Shown: in pieces, positions 10,103-19,540 of the stretch | Layout of the letters: every line of letters begins with the position of its first letter | Position numbering within the stretch: position 1 is the first letter of the stretch | Source of the DNA: Cryoendolithus antarcticus | Taxonomy: Eukaryota; Ascomycota; Dothideomycetes; Cladosporiales; Cladosporiaceae | Direction of reading: 5' to 3' | DNA length: 64,000 nt | NCBI GenBank assembly: GCA_002077065.1 | Contig: NAJO01000045.1 | Span: 62,001-126,000, forward strand | Notes under the pieces: model-generated | The model's database searches: none | Told to the model about the DNA's origin: nothing | What the model saw: the letters and a program-made list of their open reading frames with translations, nothing else | Position numbers and translations under genes: made by a program

Positions 10103-12218
10103 GTAGAAGGGGTGTGATTCAAAACTGCAGAGCCGCAGTGTGTCGAGGCCTCTTCAAGTCAGCGATTCAATATTAAGGATCATCGGTCGCGGCTTCGGAT
10201 ATGGCTGGCATGCCTTGTCCGTACCGGCATTCATTGCCACACGTCTTGGTCTCACATCCGGACGCCCGTCCACGATCCGTGCTCGTGGTGCAATCTGCCA
10301 GTCTGCCAAAATGAGGCTGAGGGTGATACCCTTCCGACTATCAAACAGCTAGCGTCGGTCGGTACCTGCAACGCGCCGTCGGACGTAGAAGCCTGAGTTG
10401 CACAAGAATGCAAGCCGTGGCAAGCTTCCATTGGAGAGAACGGTGCATCGACAAGACTTTTACACGTCGTGCGACAGAGATATGCACTTGTTAGCATGCA
10501 GGTGCCTGAGCTTGCCGTGCACGATGCACGCCACATTTACCTTACTGTAGTGAAAGTCGCGCTATGCCAGACTAGAGATGTGGACCGTGCAGCCCGCAAT
10601 ATCCACGTCCACTTCCTCGCGCCCACGCCTATAGACCAATGGCAACGAGTATCCATGTCGCGCGTATCAAACAGCCAAATTGCTTATGCAGCGGTGTGGG
10701 CCAACGGACACACAAACGAGTAGACGACGAAATGCCAACGGTACCGCTACTGAATCTGATGCCCGAGATCGATGCTGTGATCCTGTGTCACCCACAGACC
10801 ACGAACGATATCGTCAGCCACCGATGTAAGAGAAGTGGATGCCCTTGTGTGCCATCTACAGTTTTGGAGGTGCAGTGGCGTATGTAGTTATGAGTCACGT
10901 ACTGTAGAGTGTGTGTCTGTCTACCAGGCATCACTGTACATGACAGGAGCCGGTCATGCCACGCGATGTAGTTGAGCTGGTTGGTCCGGTCTCCGATCGT
11001 TGGGTGAAGAATTTATCCGTTGTTGTAAGCCGTTGCGACTGGCTCGACCGAGCTACAGCATGGCTCAGTCGGAAATCAAGATCTGACCAGGCCCGCCGTG
11101 GATTATGGGCTCTTTTGCGCATGGTCTTTGAGCAACACTGCTCGATTTCCTGGTGAGTCACAAAGCCATGCTTCGGTCTGTTGCCTATGGGCGTTTCAAG
11201 GCTACAGCGGCGGGCATCGTTGTCCGAACGTGCTGGCATGCCGATCAGATGCAGCCTTGCTTTGGTCAGTCGCTACTCGCTAGCCGCATTCTACGATCGG
11301 TGCAGGTGACTCACGCGAATGCTTGAAACCCTGGCCTCACGGATTGATAGCGCGGCACCTCCCCAAATGTAAGGCTGTCCTCCGAGTTGTGCTTATGCAA
11401 TATTCACACCGAAAGCCAGCTTTTCTGAATTGTGGGCTCTTGCTGCTGCTCTTCCCTACAACGGAATTGGAGGGAGTCCAGTGAGCCCCCATCGACGTCG
11501 CCGCAGTACTGGGTGTATTGTGTTTTGTACTCGAGTGGCTTACAAGTACGGTGCAGGGCGATACTGAGCCCGCAGCATGGTCTCGGCGTACAGCGCGCCG
11601 GCACGTTCATACTGTCTGTGGTATGGTATTTTGAGCGTGCCGTGTCGCTCGTGGATGCCAGCACGTCCACCATGGAGGCATGTCGCTTGATAGGCTCGGC
11701 GACACCGTAGAAGATGGCCATGTAATCGCGATGGTTCAATGTCGTTGTTGCTGCCCTGGAGGAATGAGATTGATTAGACCTGTACATTGTTGCTCCACTT
11801 ACCAATTCAGAGATGTTGCGATCGTACTGCTCAATCATAGCGTAGACTCGAGAACCTACGTCGGCGTCATTGTTATGGTCCATGAGATTCAGACATTTGT
11901 ATTCTGATCACACAATTGCCGGGTGATGTTCCTTGCGAAAGTCTGCCATATGGTCAGCTGGTGCATGTCAACAAGCGCTTCCAAGTAACTTAGAGATCCC
12001 ACTCGGAAGTTCTCCTTGGCACGAATCTCAACATGCCTCAGCGGGTCTGCGTTTCCATGCCATAATTACAAGATGACTTGGGTGCTTGGATGATACTGGT
12101 GTAACCAAGACTTGCCGCTTTGCGGCGTTGCAGCCTGGTTTGGTCTGGAATTGTTAGCGCCATCCTATGGGTATGAAAGTGCAAGTTACCCCTCATAGTC
12201 CAGATCTGAATGACCGTC
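10103..12218. other. 2.1-kb apparently gene-free gap inside the A/B array
   Basis: The largest gap in the array, lying where a divergent family A partner of B2 would be expected. I looked for DUF6590 hallmarks (V-F-M-T-L-W, K-V-R-R-F, SCSAL-like) in the visible open frames and found none. One minus-strand open frame (11404-11883) starts at an ATG in good context. It contains a perfect donor (GTAAGT) 47 bases before a CAG acceptor, but splicing it leads to a short unrecognised protein. It is either a small unknown gene or decayed sequence. Confidence 0.4.
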
Positions 12219-13643
12219 TTAAATTTCGCCTACCAGTGACTCGCGCGAGCCATGAGCATTCCATGTCTCGGGAACCTCGAGATCCTTGTGCGCGTTCCAC
12301 GACCGCTTATGAGTCACTGTAGGCTGATGGTTAGACCGCGGTGGTCCTTGCGGCGCAGCGTCCATAGGTGAAGCTGTACGATAGTCAGTGCTTACATGTT
12401 GTGTGTGTTCGTAATCAGCAACAGGGGCCGCGGATGGACGACTGTGCCACCTGTCTTCCGATGCTGCGTCACTTTCGTCTGCCAGCGACCTGACGCTTGG
12501 CGTTGCCCGTTCATCAAGGTCATTGAGGCTGTTGAGCCGTGTCCCAGTCTGCGGAAGTCCGTGAATCCACTTCTCGATAGCGGCCCCTTCGACATAGCTG
12601 CCCACATTCGCTTCAGGTCCCGCTGTGCCATCAGGTAACATGTGACCTGTTATGTTCGTTGGCGGTGCGGGATTGACCAACGTGGTCTCCAGATATGACT
12701 TTCGCGAGGGACTGTGGGCGCCTGAAACAGCGCGTGTGAGTGGATCATTTTTGACACCACTGTCCGCCACCGATGGCTCAGAAGTGAGCTTCGCAAGCGG
12801 AATATTGATGTCCGCATCGAGACAATCCCTCAATGCTCTCTGCTGAGCGTCAGTCGCATCCAGGATATTCTTCTTCGCTGCGTTGATTGCGGTCGTGTAG
12901 GAGACCTCAAAGTCTTCGTCAGACGTCTCGAGCTTCGCATCCTGATCAGTAAGTAATTCTCTTTGAGCGCGATCCTCGAGGTATTCGCTGTATATTGCGT
13001 CTAGTCTTTCATGCATGATGGCGACGTCTCCGGACTTATCATAGTATGCTTCGAGCAGCGGGTGCTGCGCAACCGATCGCAGCGAAGCGGAGTCGCAGCT
13101 TGCAGTGGAATCACCATCGTTGACATTCACTGGTAGGGCAATGTCATGGTCGAGTAGCGCCGTTATGATTAGCAACGCCTTATCAAGTGAGGATTCGAGC
13201 TTCTGGGTCTCGCTCATGTGCTCAGCTCGGTCTCTCTCTAGCTGCTTCGTCTTGGCGGATTGTTCGGCCAATGCCAAATGATCGGTCTGCATCTGTGCAC
13301 GCGCGTCTTCCAGCTTCACCTTCGACTTCGTGCTTCCCATCTTGGTTCCTGACAGATCTGATTGACGCATGAAGCGCTGCATGGACTCATTGAAATGTAG
13401 TCGGTACTCAGCACATATCTGCCACTGGTGCTGAAGCTCAGTTCCCAAATTTAGGTCCAGGTCTCGTGCTCTAGATAATCTACGGTGACGACGTCGAAAC
13501 GTGTTGCTGGCATGCTGCATCTGTGATGTGCGCAAGTCGTGCATACTCTCTTCGCTCCGAGATGCCGGTGAGACATCGTGAATGACCTTCGCCGTGCCGT
13601 CTCGCACTACCTCTTCGCCAAGTTCCAGCGGCAAGCACGCCAT
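12219..13643 (-). CDS. Family B coiled-coil protein B3
   Basis: Single-exon 474-aa protein (ATG at 13643, TAA at 12219-12221). No named domain was recognised. Residues ~45-160 are rich in E, K, R, Q and L and are predicted coiled coil. The shared family B module is at ~195-284 (LLEAYYDKSGDVAIMHERL, then TSDEDFEVSYTTAI), but its final helix ends differently from B1 and B2. The second shared motif (AIEKWIHGLP) is near residue 359. The remaining C-terminus is Ser/Pro/His-rich and probably disordered. The gene is divergent from the intron-less DUF6590 gene A4, with 794 bases between start codons, reproducing the B1/A3 arrangement. No membrane segment or signal peptide is seen. Confidence 0.8.
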   Translation of the reverse strand: MACLPLELGEEVVRDGTAKVIHDVSPASRSEESMHDLRTSQMQHASNTFRRRHRRLSRARDLDLNLGTELQHQWQICAEYRLHFNESMQRFMRQSDLSGTKMGSTKSKVKLEDARAQMQTDHLALAEQSAKTKQLERDRAEHMSETQKLESSLDKALLIITALLDHDIALPVNVNDGDSTASCDSASLRSVAQHPLLEAYYDKSGDVAIMHERLDAIYSEYLEDRAQRELLTDQDAKLETSDEDFEVSYTTAINAAKKNILDATDAQQRALRDCLDADINIPLAKLTSEPSVADSGVKNDPLTRAVSGAHSPSRKSYLETTLVNPAPPTNITGHMLPDGTAGPEANVGSYVEGAAIEKWIHGLPQTGTRLNSLNDLDERATPSVRSLADESDAASEDRWHSRPSAAPVADYEHTQHVSTDYRTASPMDAAPQGPPRSNHQPTVTHKRSWNAHKDLEVPETWNAHGSRESLVGEI

Positions 13644-14437
13644 GCTCGTTCCCGAGGATTCTGGCGTTCGTCGATCTTTGGCCAGCCTTCATCCGTATCA
13701 TACGCGACTATGCCCTCCTCTTATATTGTAGCAATTTTCAAGGCTGCAACGGCCGACGGGACTTATGACACCATGGTACAACCAACCAAAAACTCCCGGT
13801 ATGCGTCAGTCATACCCGATATCCGGACTGATGCCTTACACAATGGCGGCAGTCATATGGCAGCAGTATCGACATAATCCTAGCGAGGAATGCGCACAGG
13901 CGATAGTAAGCTGAGGCACGGCTGGATCTCACGTTCAGAAAGAAAGAGGTGCTGATTACATTCTAGGCCTGGGCACTGGCATGAGGCTCTGCGAATGTGT
14001 ATCGGAGATGAAAGGCAACCACCCTCCCTCAGCCTGACACAACACCGAGAAGCAGGGCATATGATAGGTTTGATGCGCGATAACAGGTCAATAATATGCA
14101 AGCCGGGGGGGCGCAGCAGTGGTGCGTCCCGATGCGGGAATTCCTTCCACCTCGACTTCGGCACTACCTGCACTGCGTGACCTGCAGCGTGGGGTGCTTT
14201 TGGTAGTGCTATTTCGGCTGTCGCCTGCCTAATATCTACACCTACATGTAATGACACAGCGCAACGGCATCTTGGTCGTATCAAGATCTGGCAAAGGTAC
14301 GCTAGATGACAACGTGCTTCTCCGCGCAGAAAGAGGTTAGGCCAATTATGCAGCTGAGCCGCAAAGCACTTAAGAGCTGATCGTCCGCGTCCTCAATCTG
14401 CCAAAGTCGCGTTGGTGACTCATGAAACCCGATAGGT
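13644..14437. promoter_or_regulatory. Shared divergent upstream region of B3 and A4
   Basis: A 794-base interval between the two start codons, similar in length to the B1/A3 interval. It contains an eight-G run near 14105 but no clear TATA box or repeat. The bidirectional promoter role is inferred from orientation. Confidence 0.4.
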
Positions 14438-15712
14438 ATGGCGGACCCTCGCAAAGAATCTCGCAAAGACCCTCGGCCATGGCAATTCAGCGAGGCTATT
14501 GGTGGCCACATTCTCTACGTACCAAGCAGAGATATGATTATGCTACGCGACGGACGGCTTTTCCCACGACCACAGACCCTACCTAGGACCCATCCACTGT
14601 TGCAAGCGGCGATCTGGGAGGTAGACTCACCAGGGCAATATGCTGCGCAGCCGGCTCGACCAGGTGTGCCGGAACAGGTTACTCCGAGGTCACCGCCAGG
14701 TTCCAATGCGTCCTCAGATCTCGCGTCGGGCTTGAGTGCCATGAGCATCAACGCGAGACCACAGATCATTGAGACCATTGATCGGCGAACTGGTGTCATT
14801 GCACGAACAATAGAGCTTGCGCCGACCGCGCAGCCTGATTCAGTGTTGCGGGCCCGTGGCGTCCATGGGTACCAAGTCTGGTTGGGTTCTGACGACGAGA
14901 CCGAAAGCCTGGACCCGAGCTACAAGAAAAGAGGGGCAGGCTTCTTCAAGGTTGGTCGAGTGTTCATGACTCTATGGCCAGAGCCTGCCGGTGAAAATGG
15001 CTCTCGGATTACAAGTCTTCTACCACCGAACCAGGGCCGCGACGTTTATCTCGGCAGCTTTGGCGAGCGCTTCCATACGAAAGTTCGCCGCTTCGTCATC
15101 ATACGTGCCTCCGAGAAGCACTGCAGTGCGCTTCCTATCTCCACGTACAATGAACGCGGCGTGGGCAAACCGGGAGTGAAGAAGTCTGACCACGCGATCA
15201 TCCATACCACCAGAACGTGTCCTGACCCACTTCCATCAGAGCGCCCAGTTCGAGGCGAAGAGGGTATGCGGCCCGAGTCCATACGTGTTGATCCAGATGA
15301 TAGGGCTGGGAAGCTCGATTCAATGTCGCGTATCGATTTTGCGAAGGTACACACTGTGCACCACAATGTCAAGGCCAAATCATTCGGCGTTGTGCATGAG
15401 AAGTCTCTTCGACCTCTATTGCATCAGTTCAATAATGTCTGGCAGAAGGATCTGCACGCTCCTGCGCCAAGAGATTCTTCCGGCCCTCGTGCAGGGCCAG
15501 CGATCTCTCCGGAGGCACTACAGCGTTGGAGGCAGGCCCAGCACGACCAGGGCTACACTGACACCGAAATGCGACGAAACCTGTTCAGGATGCTGAGAGG
15601 AAGCTCAGCTACTGCTGAACAGGAGGAAGAGGAAGAGGAGGAAGAGGAAGACAATGAAGACGGAGACGACGTCGAGGAAGAGGAAGAGGAGGATCTTTAC
15701 AGTCCTCGCTAG
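14438..15712 (+). CDS. DUF6590 domain protein, family A member A4, intron-less
   Basis: Function unknown; 424 aa in one exon (ATG 14438, TAG 15710-15712). The N-terminal W/Y motif is present but weaker (PWQFSEAIGGHILYV). DUF6590 is at ~168-335 and is the fullest copy in the window. It includes FFKVGRVFMTLWPEPAG, KVRRFVIIRASEKHCSAL, GVGKPGVKKSDHAIIHT (a loop shortened in A2 and A3), a 'RPESIRVDPDD' segment and LLHQFNNVW. A helical motif at ~361-389 aligns with the UBA-like C-termini of the other members. The protein ends in a poly-acidic tail (~390-420) absent from the paralogues. The three intron positions shared by A2 and A3 are read through without insertion. It is divergent from B3 and convergent with DBP9. 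Confidence 0.88.
   Translation: MADPRKESRKDPRPWQFSEAIGGHILYVPSRDMIMLRDGRLFPRPQTLPRTHPLLQAAIWEVDSPGQYAAQPARPGVPEQVTPRSPPGSNASSDLASGLSAMSINARPQIIETIDRRTGVIARTIELAPTAQPDSVLRARGVHGYQVWLGSDDETESLDPSYKKRGAGFFKVGRVFMTLWPEPAGENGSRITSLLPPNQGRDVYLGSFGERFHTKVRRFVIIRASEKHCSALPISTYNERGVGKPGVKKSDHAIIHTTRTCPDPLPSERPVRGEEGMRPESIRVDPDDRAGKLDSMSRIDFAKVHTVHHNVKAKSFGVVHEKSLRPLLHQFNNVWQKDLHAPAPRDSSGPRAGPAISPEALQRWRQAQHDQGYTDTEMRRNLFRMLRGSSATAEQEEEEEEEEEDNEDGDDVEEEEEEDLYSPR
15621..15692 (+). repeat. GAG/GAA purine microsatellite encoding an acidic tail
   Basis: Two runs of GAG/GAA triplets (15621-15650 and 15673-15692), separated by GAC/AAT/GAT codons, encode a nearly pure Glu/Asp tail at the end of the A4 protein. 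Trinucleotide arrays of this kind change length easily, so the tail is likely to vary among strains. Confidence 0.75.
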
Positions 15713-16550
15713 CAGGTTGTCCCGACCAAAGCTCCGCACCCTGCTGCTCGGTCTGCCATCGCAATCTGTCGAGCAGTATTCTCGACTCTGATGGTCTCGA
15801 CGCTTGTTGACTTGACGACTCAATGACTTAATGACTGATTTTATATCTTGCATCCCAGTTTATACGACAGGCGACCCGGTCAATGGATGTTCTCCGTTCT
15901 CAGGGTCGTTACATCGACATCGCATTCGCCGGTACCTTGGACTCTCCGCGTCCATGTGTCTTCGATTGGTCAATTGAGGAGGTTCAATGCGGTCGCGACC
16001 AATATGGATTTTCGTAGCCTTTCAATGATTGTATGCATGAAACCTTGTGCTTCCTGTTCACTTGCTCGCAATTTGCTCTCTTGCTCATTGGGCCCGACAC
16101 CCTTGAGAATCTCAGTAGCTCTGCAGTTTGCAGTCGTATGCTGGAAACAGTGTGGTGTAGCTCAATATCAAACGTACGGAAGGTGGTCAAGATAAGCAAA
16201 GTCGCGCCGCTCCCGTCCGGATCGGTACCGAAGCTTCCACAGACCCTACTGCCGTGAAGAATGGGCCGGCAGCAGAATGCAATGCCGACGATCTAGTAGC
16301 GCTCATGGCAGGGTTCGTAAGGCATTCCTGCAGCGCTTGTCGAGTCTTGCAAATTTCTCACGTGCGGGAGCTTCCCGTGGTGTGCCTTGGCGTTTTGGCT
16401 GCCGCAGTGTGGGGTGCATTGGTAATGATAAGGCTGCCTTTTCCAGCCACTATATGTACAAGGCTGGGCGAATTTGATCCGTGATCACCATAACGCTGGC
16501 CTGACTATCTTGAAATCCTCTCTGCACTCTACAGTCTGCCCAAGACAGCC
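15713..16550. other. Convergent intergenic region between A4 and DBP9
   Basis: About 840 bases between converging 3' ends, at the border between the accessory array and the housekeeping block. The only local structure noticed is a cluster of TGACT pentamers at 15808-15836. There is no gene with a recognisable product. Confidence 0.5.
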
Positions 16551-18494
16551 TCACTTCTTCCCCCTCCCCCTCGCATTCAAACTCTTCAACGGATCCCCCG
16601 CCGTCCTCTTCCCCTTCATGATCGCCCCCTTCCCTCTCTTCCGATTCACCTCCCTAGCCTTGCGAATCTTATTTCCAGCCCTCTCATCCTTCCTGAACCC
16701 CACAAAGCCCACATCCTGCTGCACAGCCGCCTTCCCACCGCTAGGCAGCAAGTACTCAGGCACATGCTTTAGGTGCGGCTGCAGCCTTACAGCGTGGCTC
16801 TCGGTATCGTGTCGCAGGTGACGCAGATCCTCGGGATGCTCTTCGAAGTGCCGGGCTAGCTTTGTGCTGTTGATGAGCTCTTGGCGGAGTTCCTTGGTGC
16901 GGGCTTCGCGGATAGCGATGCGGGTCACGGCGCGCAGGGCATCGGTGAGGCGGTAGCGGAAGCCTGACAACTTCTCCATGTCGAATTGCCACTCCTCTAG
17001 CTTTGCGCCGTGCTTCTCTTGATGAGCTGTGATTCTTGCGAGCACCTTCTCGTCATACTGGCATTGCGGTATGGCTGTTGGCCTGTGCTTTCGAAAGAGC
17101 TCGGCAGGCACGTAGAACGACAGTGCCATGCCTTTCTGGCCAGCTCGAGCGGTCCGTCCAATGCGATGAGTGTACGACTTCGACGATGTAGGTAGATCGA
17201 AGTTGAGCACACAAGCAACATGGCGGAAATCGATGCCCCGGGAGACACCGAACTCGCGATCGTTGCCGGTCTTTCGCTGTTTCTTCGCTGGCGGCTGCGC
17301 AGTAGTCTTCACAGCATTCGTATCCTCATTCTTGTCGACTGGCAAATCCTCTTCAGCCATCTGTTCGACCTCATCCACGTCATCGTCCTCGCTCTTCTTG
17401 ACTTTCCTCTTTCCCGACTCAGCAACCTCCCTTTCGTCCGCTGCAATCAGAACATCGTATACGCCCTTGTTGAACTCTTCGACGACATGTAGCCTACTAT
17501 TCACAGGGAGCTCCGAGTTCAGTACGCAGCTCCTCGTCCCAAATTGCTCCAGAAACAGCTTCATCCGGTAGCATCGATCGATGTCTGCCACAAAGATGAT
17601 AATTTTGCCCTTGATAAGCTGCAACTTAAAGATCGCATATATGAGCAGGAACTTCTCGTCCTCAGCTGTCTTGACAATGTACTGCGACAGTATCGGCTTC
17701 TCTGCCGCCTCTTGCTCTGACAAGTCCAGTACAACAGGCGATCCAGACTTGCAGAAAAGCGCTGTAAGTTTGTCGACTTCAGTCCGCAATGTCGCAGACA
17801 TGAAGATGTTCTGAACACCAGCTGGCAGCGCAGCAGCAATACTGCGCAGCTCATCTTCATACTCGTAGCTCAGTACCAAGTCTGCCTCATCGATCACCAC
17901 ATGAACGAGGTCCGCTGCTTTGAGTACATCGTTGCTGATCCACTGGCTCACTCTATTGGGCGTGCCGACGACAATCTCGGGATATTCTAGCAGCCGCGCG
18001 CGAGTGACAGCAAGATCTTCTTTGCGGTTGATGTTCTCTGCGCGGATGTCCTGCCCACAGAACGAGGTGAAGGTCTTGACGGCTGTCGTTACTTGTGTCG
18101 CTAGCTCCTTCGTCGGTACCAGGAATATCGCTGAGACGGTCTTTGCAGGACGTGCTGAGAAGGCTTTGCGCCGGAGGATCGAGTGTATGATCGGGAGGAG
18201 GTATGCAAGGGTCTTGCCTGAACCAGTCTTTGCGCGTGCTGTCGGCTGTCAGTATTACCTCTCGAAATTATATGGCAACTCTCTCATACCCAGTATATCC
18301 TTCCCAGCTATCGCAAGTGGTATTGCCTGTACCTGTACTGGCGTCGGCTCCGTGAGCTTTTCTTTAGCAATCGCTTGCAAAACTCGGGCGTCCAGGCCCA
18401 GACTGGCAAACCCGGTGTTCGTTGCTGGAGGCGTATGTCCAGCGCCTGTGTCCACGGGCTCTGGCACGTCGTCGGCGTTCAATTTGCGCTTCAT
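16551..18494 (-). CDS. DBP9: ATP-dependent RNA helicase Dbp9 (DEAD box)
   Basis: DEAD-box helicase of the Dbp9 family, which acts in the nucleolus in 60S pre-ribosome assembly. Two exons, 18290-18494 and 16551-18238, give 630 aa. The 51-nt intron joins DIL to ARAKTGSGKT. The first in-frame ATG is at 18494 (MKRKLNADDVPEP). Motifs in order are: Q motif (EPTPVQVQAIPLA), Walker A (AKTGSGKT), PTKELA, GTPNR, DEAD (VIDEADLVL), SAT, a IIIFVADIDRCYR segment, then SRGIDF and HRIGRTARAG. A Lys/Asp/Glu-rich insertion separates 'LIAADE' from 'SRGIDF'; such an insertion is a known hallmark of Dbp9 and not an anomaly. The C-terminus is basic (ending RGRGKK), as expected for an RNA-binding nucleolar protein. 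All catalytic motifs look intact. Confidence 0.93.
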
Positions 18495-19540
18495 GATGGG
18501 CAACGAGAGTGGACATGTATATCTGGTTCAACGAGCTCGACCCAAGCAAAAGTCCGAGAATGTCAAAAGTTCTGCCGAGTCAGGCGGTGTGGATTGAACC
18601 TGCCGTTCGTGACTTGCTGCCTGAACACTGAGGAAGTCAGCTCTTGAGACACTCAGCACCTGAAAGTTCGGGAAGGTATTCTGATCATCCTTCGCGATTG
18701 AATCGAATCGAGATCACGATTGTATTGGTAAGTCATTACAGAGAGCTTACTTCGCTATGCAGAGGATGGCGCAATCGATCCAAATGCTTGGCATTCAAAG
18801 GGTTAGGGATGCGCGATGTGTGGATAACCTTCTTACCCCAAGTGCGACTACAACATGTCGAACTTACACCGTGTACTCGTTGAATGGAATGCTCGGCTAG
18901 ATCGTCCCAAGTAGAGGGTAGTTGGCGAATTACTCGCCCATTCAGGGCCCGCCGCAGTGAGGATGGAGCCAGTGATGACGATTTTCACTCTTCTCCCTTA
19001 ACTCACTGTGCAGTTGCTCACCAGAGCATTACTTTCGAGTCAAGTCTCCTACAAATCATTATACAGAACCCGAAACGGACGATCAGACGTCTAGTCCGTT
19101 TGTGAGGGACGATGAAGCTAACGGAGGGTTCGCAATGAGGATGGCTTGAGCTGGTCTACACTATCCTGTCTTCCCTCGAACCGCGCCTTCGCTAAAATCT
19201 CGACATCCTGCCACCAGCAATCTCAAGCCACGCCGGGCATGACTACTTCGCAAGAACGTTAGAGCAGGCCCGCAAACCCCGAATTCCCTCCACGCAGCCC
19301 CGCGACGAATTGCTCACGGCCGTAGTCAAGAGATGTTCCGGATCCCTACGTAGACGCTACACGGGTTCTGTGACCTCGCCGAAGATGCTGACCGCGATAG
19401 CACACTCTTCTTCGTCCGAGCCGTCGGAGGCTCAGGCCGCCAGGCCTTGTGACGGCAAGCTCGACGCTGCTTTATCGGCCAGATCTCCGCCTTGCTTGAA
19501 AGACCGGGCCTGGCAACTCGATGGTCTCTCGCGCCATCTC
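18495..19540. other. Intergenic region upstream of DBP9
   Basis: About 1 kb between the DBP9 start and the 3' end of the next minus-strand gene. It should contain the DBP9 promoter. A GGATTGAACC stretch near 18590 resembles a tRNA T-loop on the minus strand, but its stem does not pair. No gene found. Confidence 0.5.

Noticed and set aside
11404..11883. Minus-strand open frame of 159 codons with a GTAAGT...CAG internal pair
   Set aside because: Splicing it shifts the frame into a short, Arg/His-rich unrecognised tail, and unspliced it loses any motif after ~70 residues. It is too weak to annotate as a gene, so it is noted only in the gap description.
1..15712. Transposon or CRISPR origin of the repeated genes in the array
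   Set aside because: No transposase, terminal repeats, integrase or regularly spaced direct repeats were seen. Duplication of ordinary genes explains the array.
16997..17392. Lys/Asp/Glu insertion in DBP9 as a possible frameshift or foreign insertion
   Set aside because: Dbp9 proteins are known to carry an acidic/basic insertion between the helicase motifs here, and the frame is continuous across it.
18570..18660. tRNA-like T-loop (GGTTCAATCC on the minus strand)
   Set aside because: The five-base stem flanking the loop does not pair beyond the first base, and no matching acceptor or D-arm is found at tRNA spacing.
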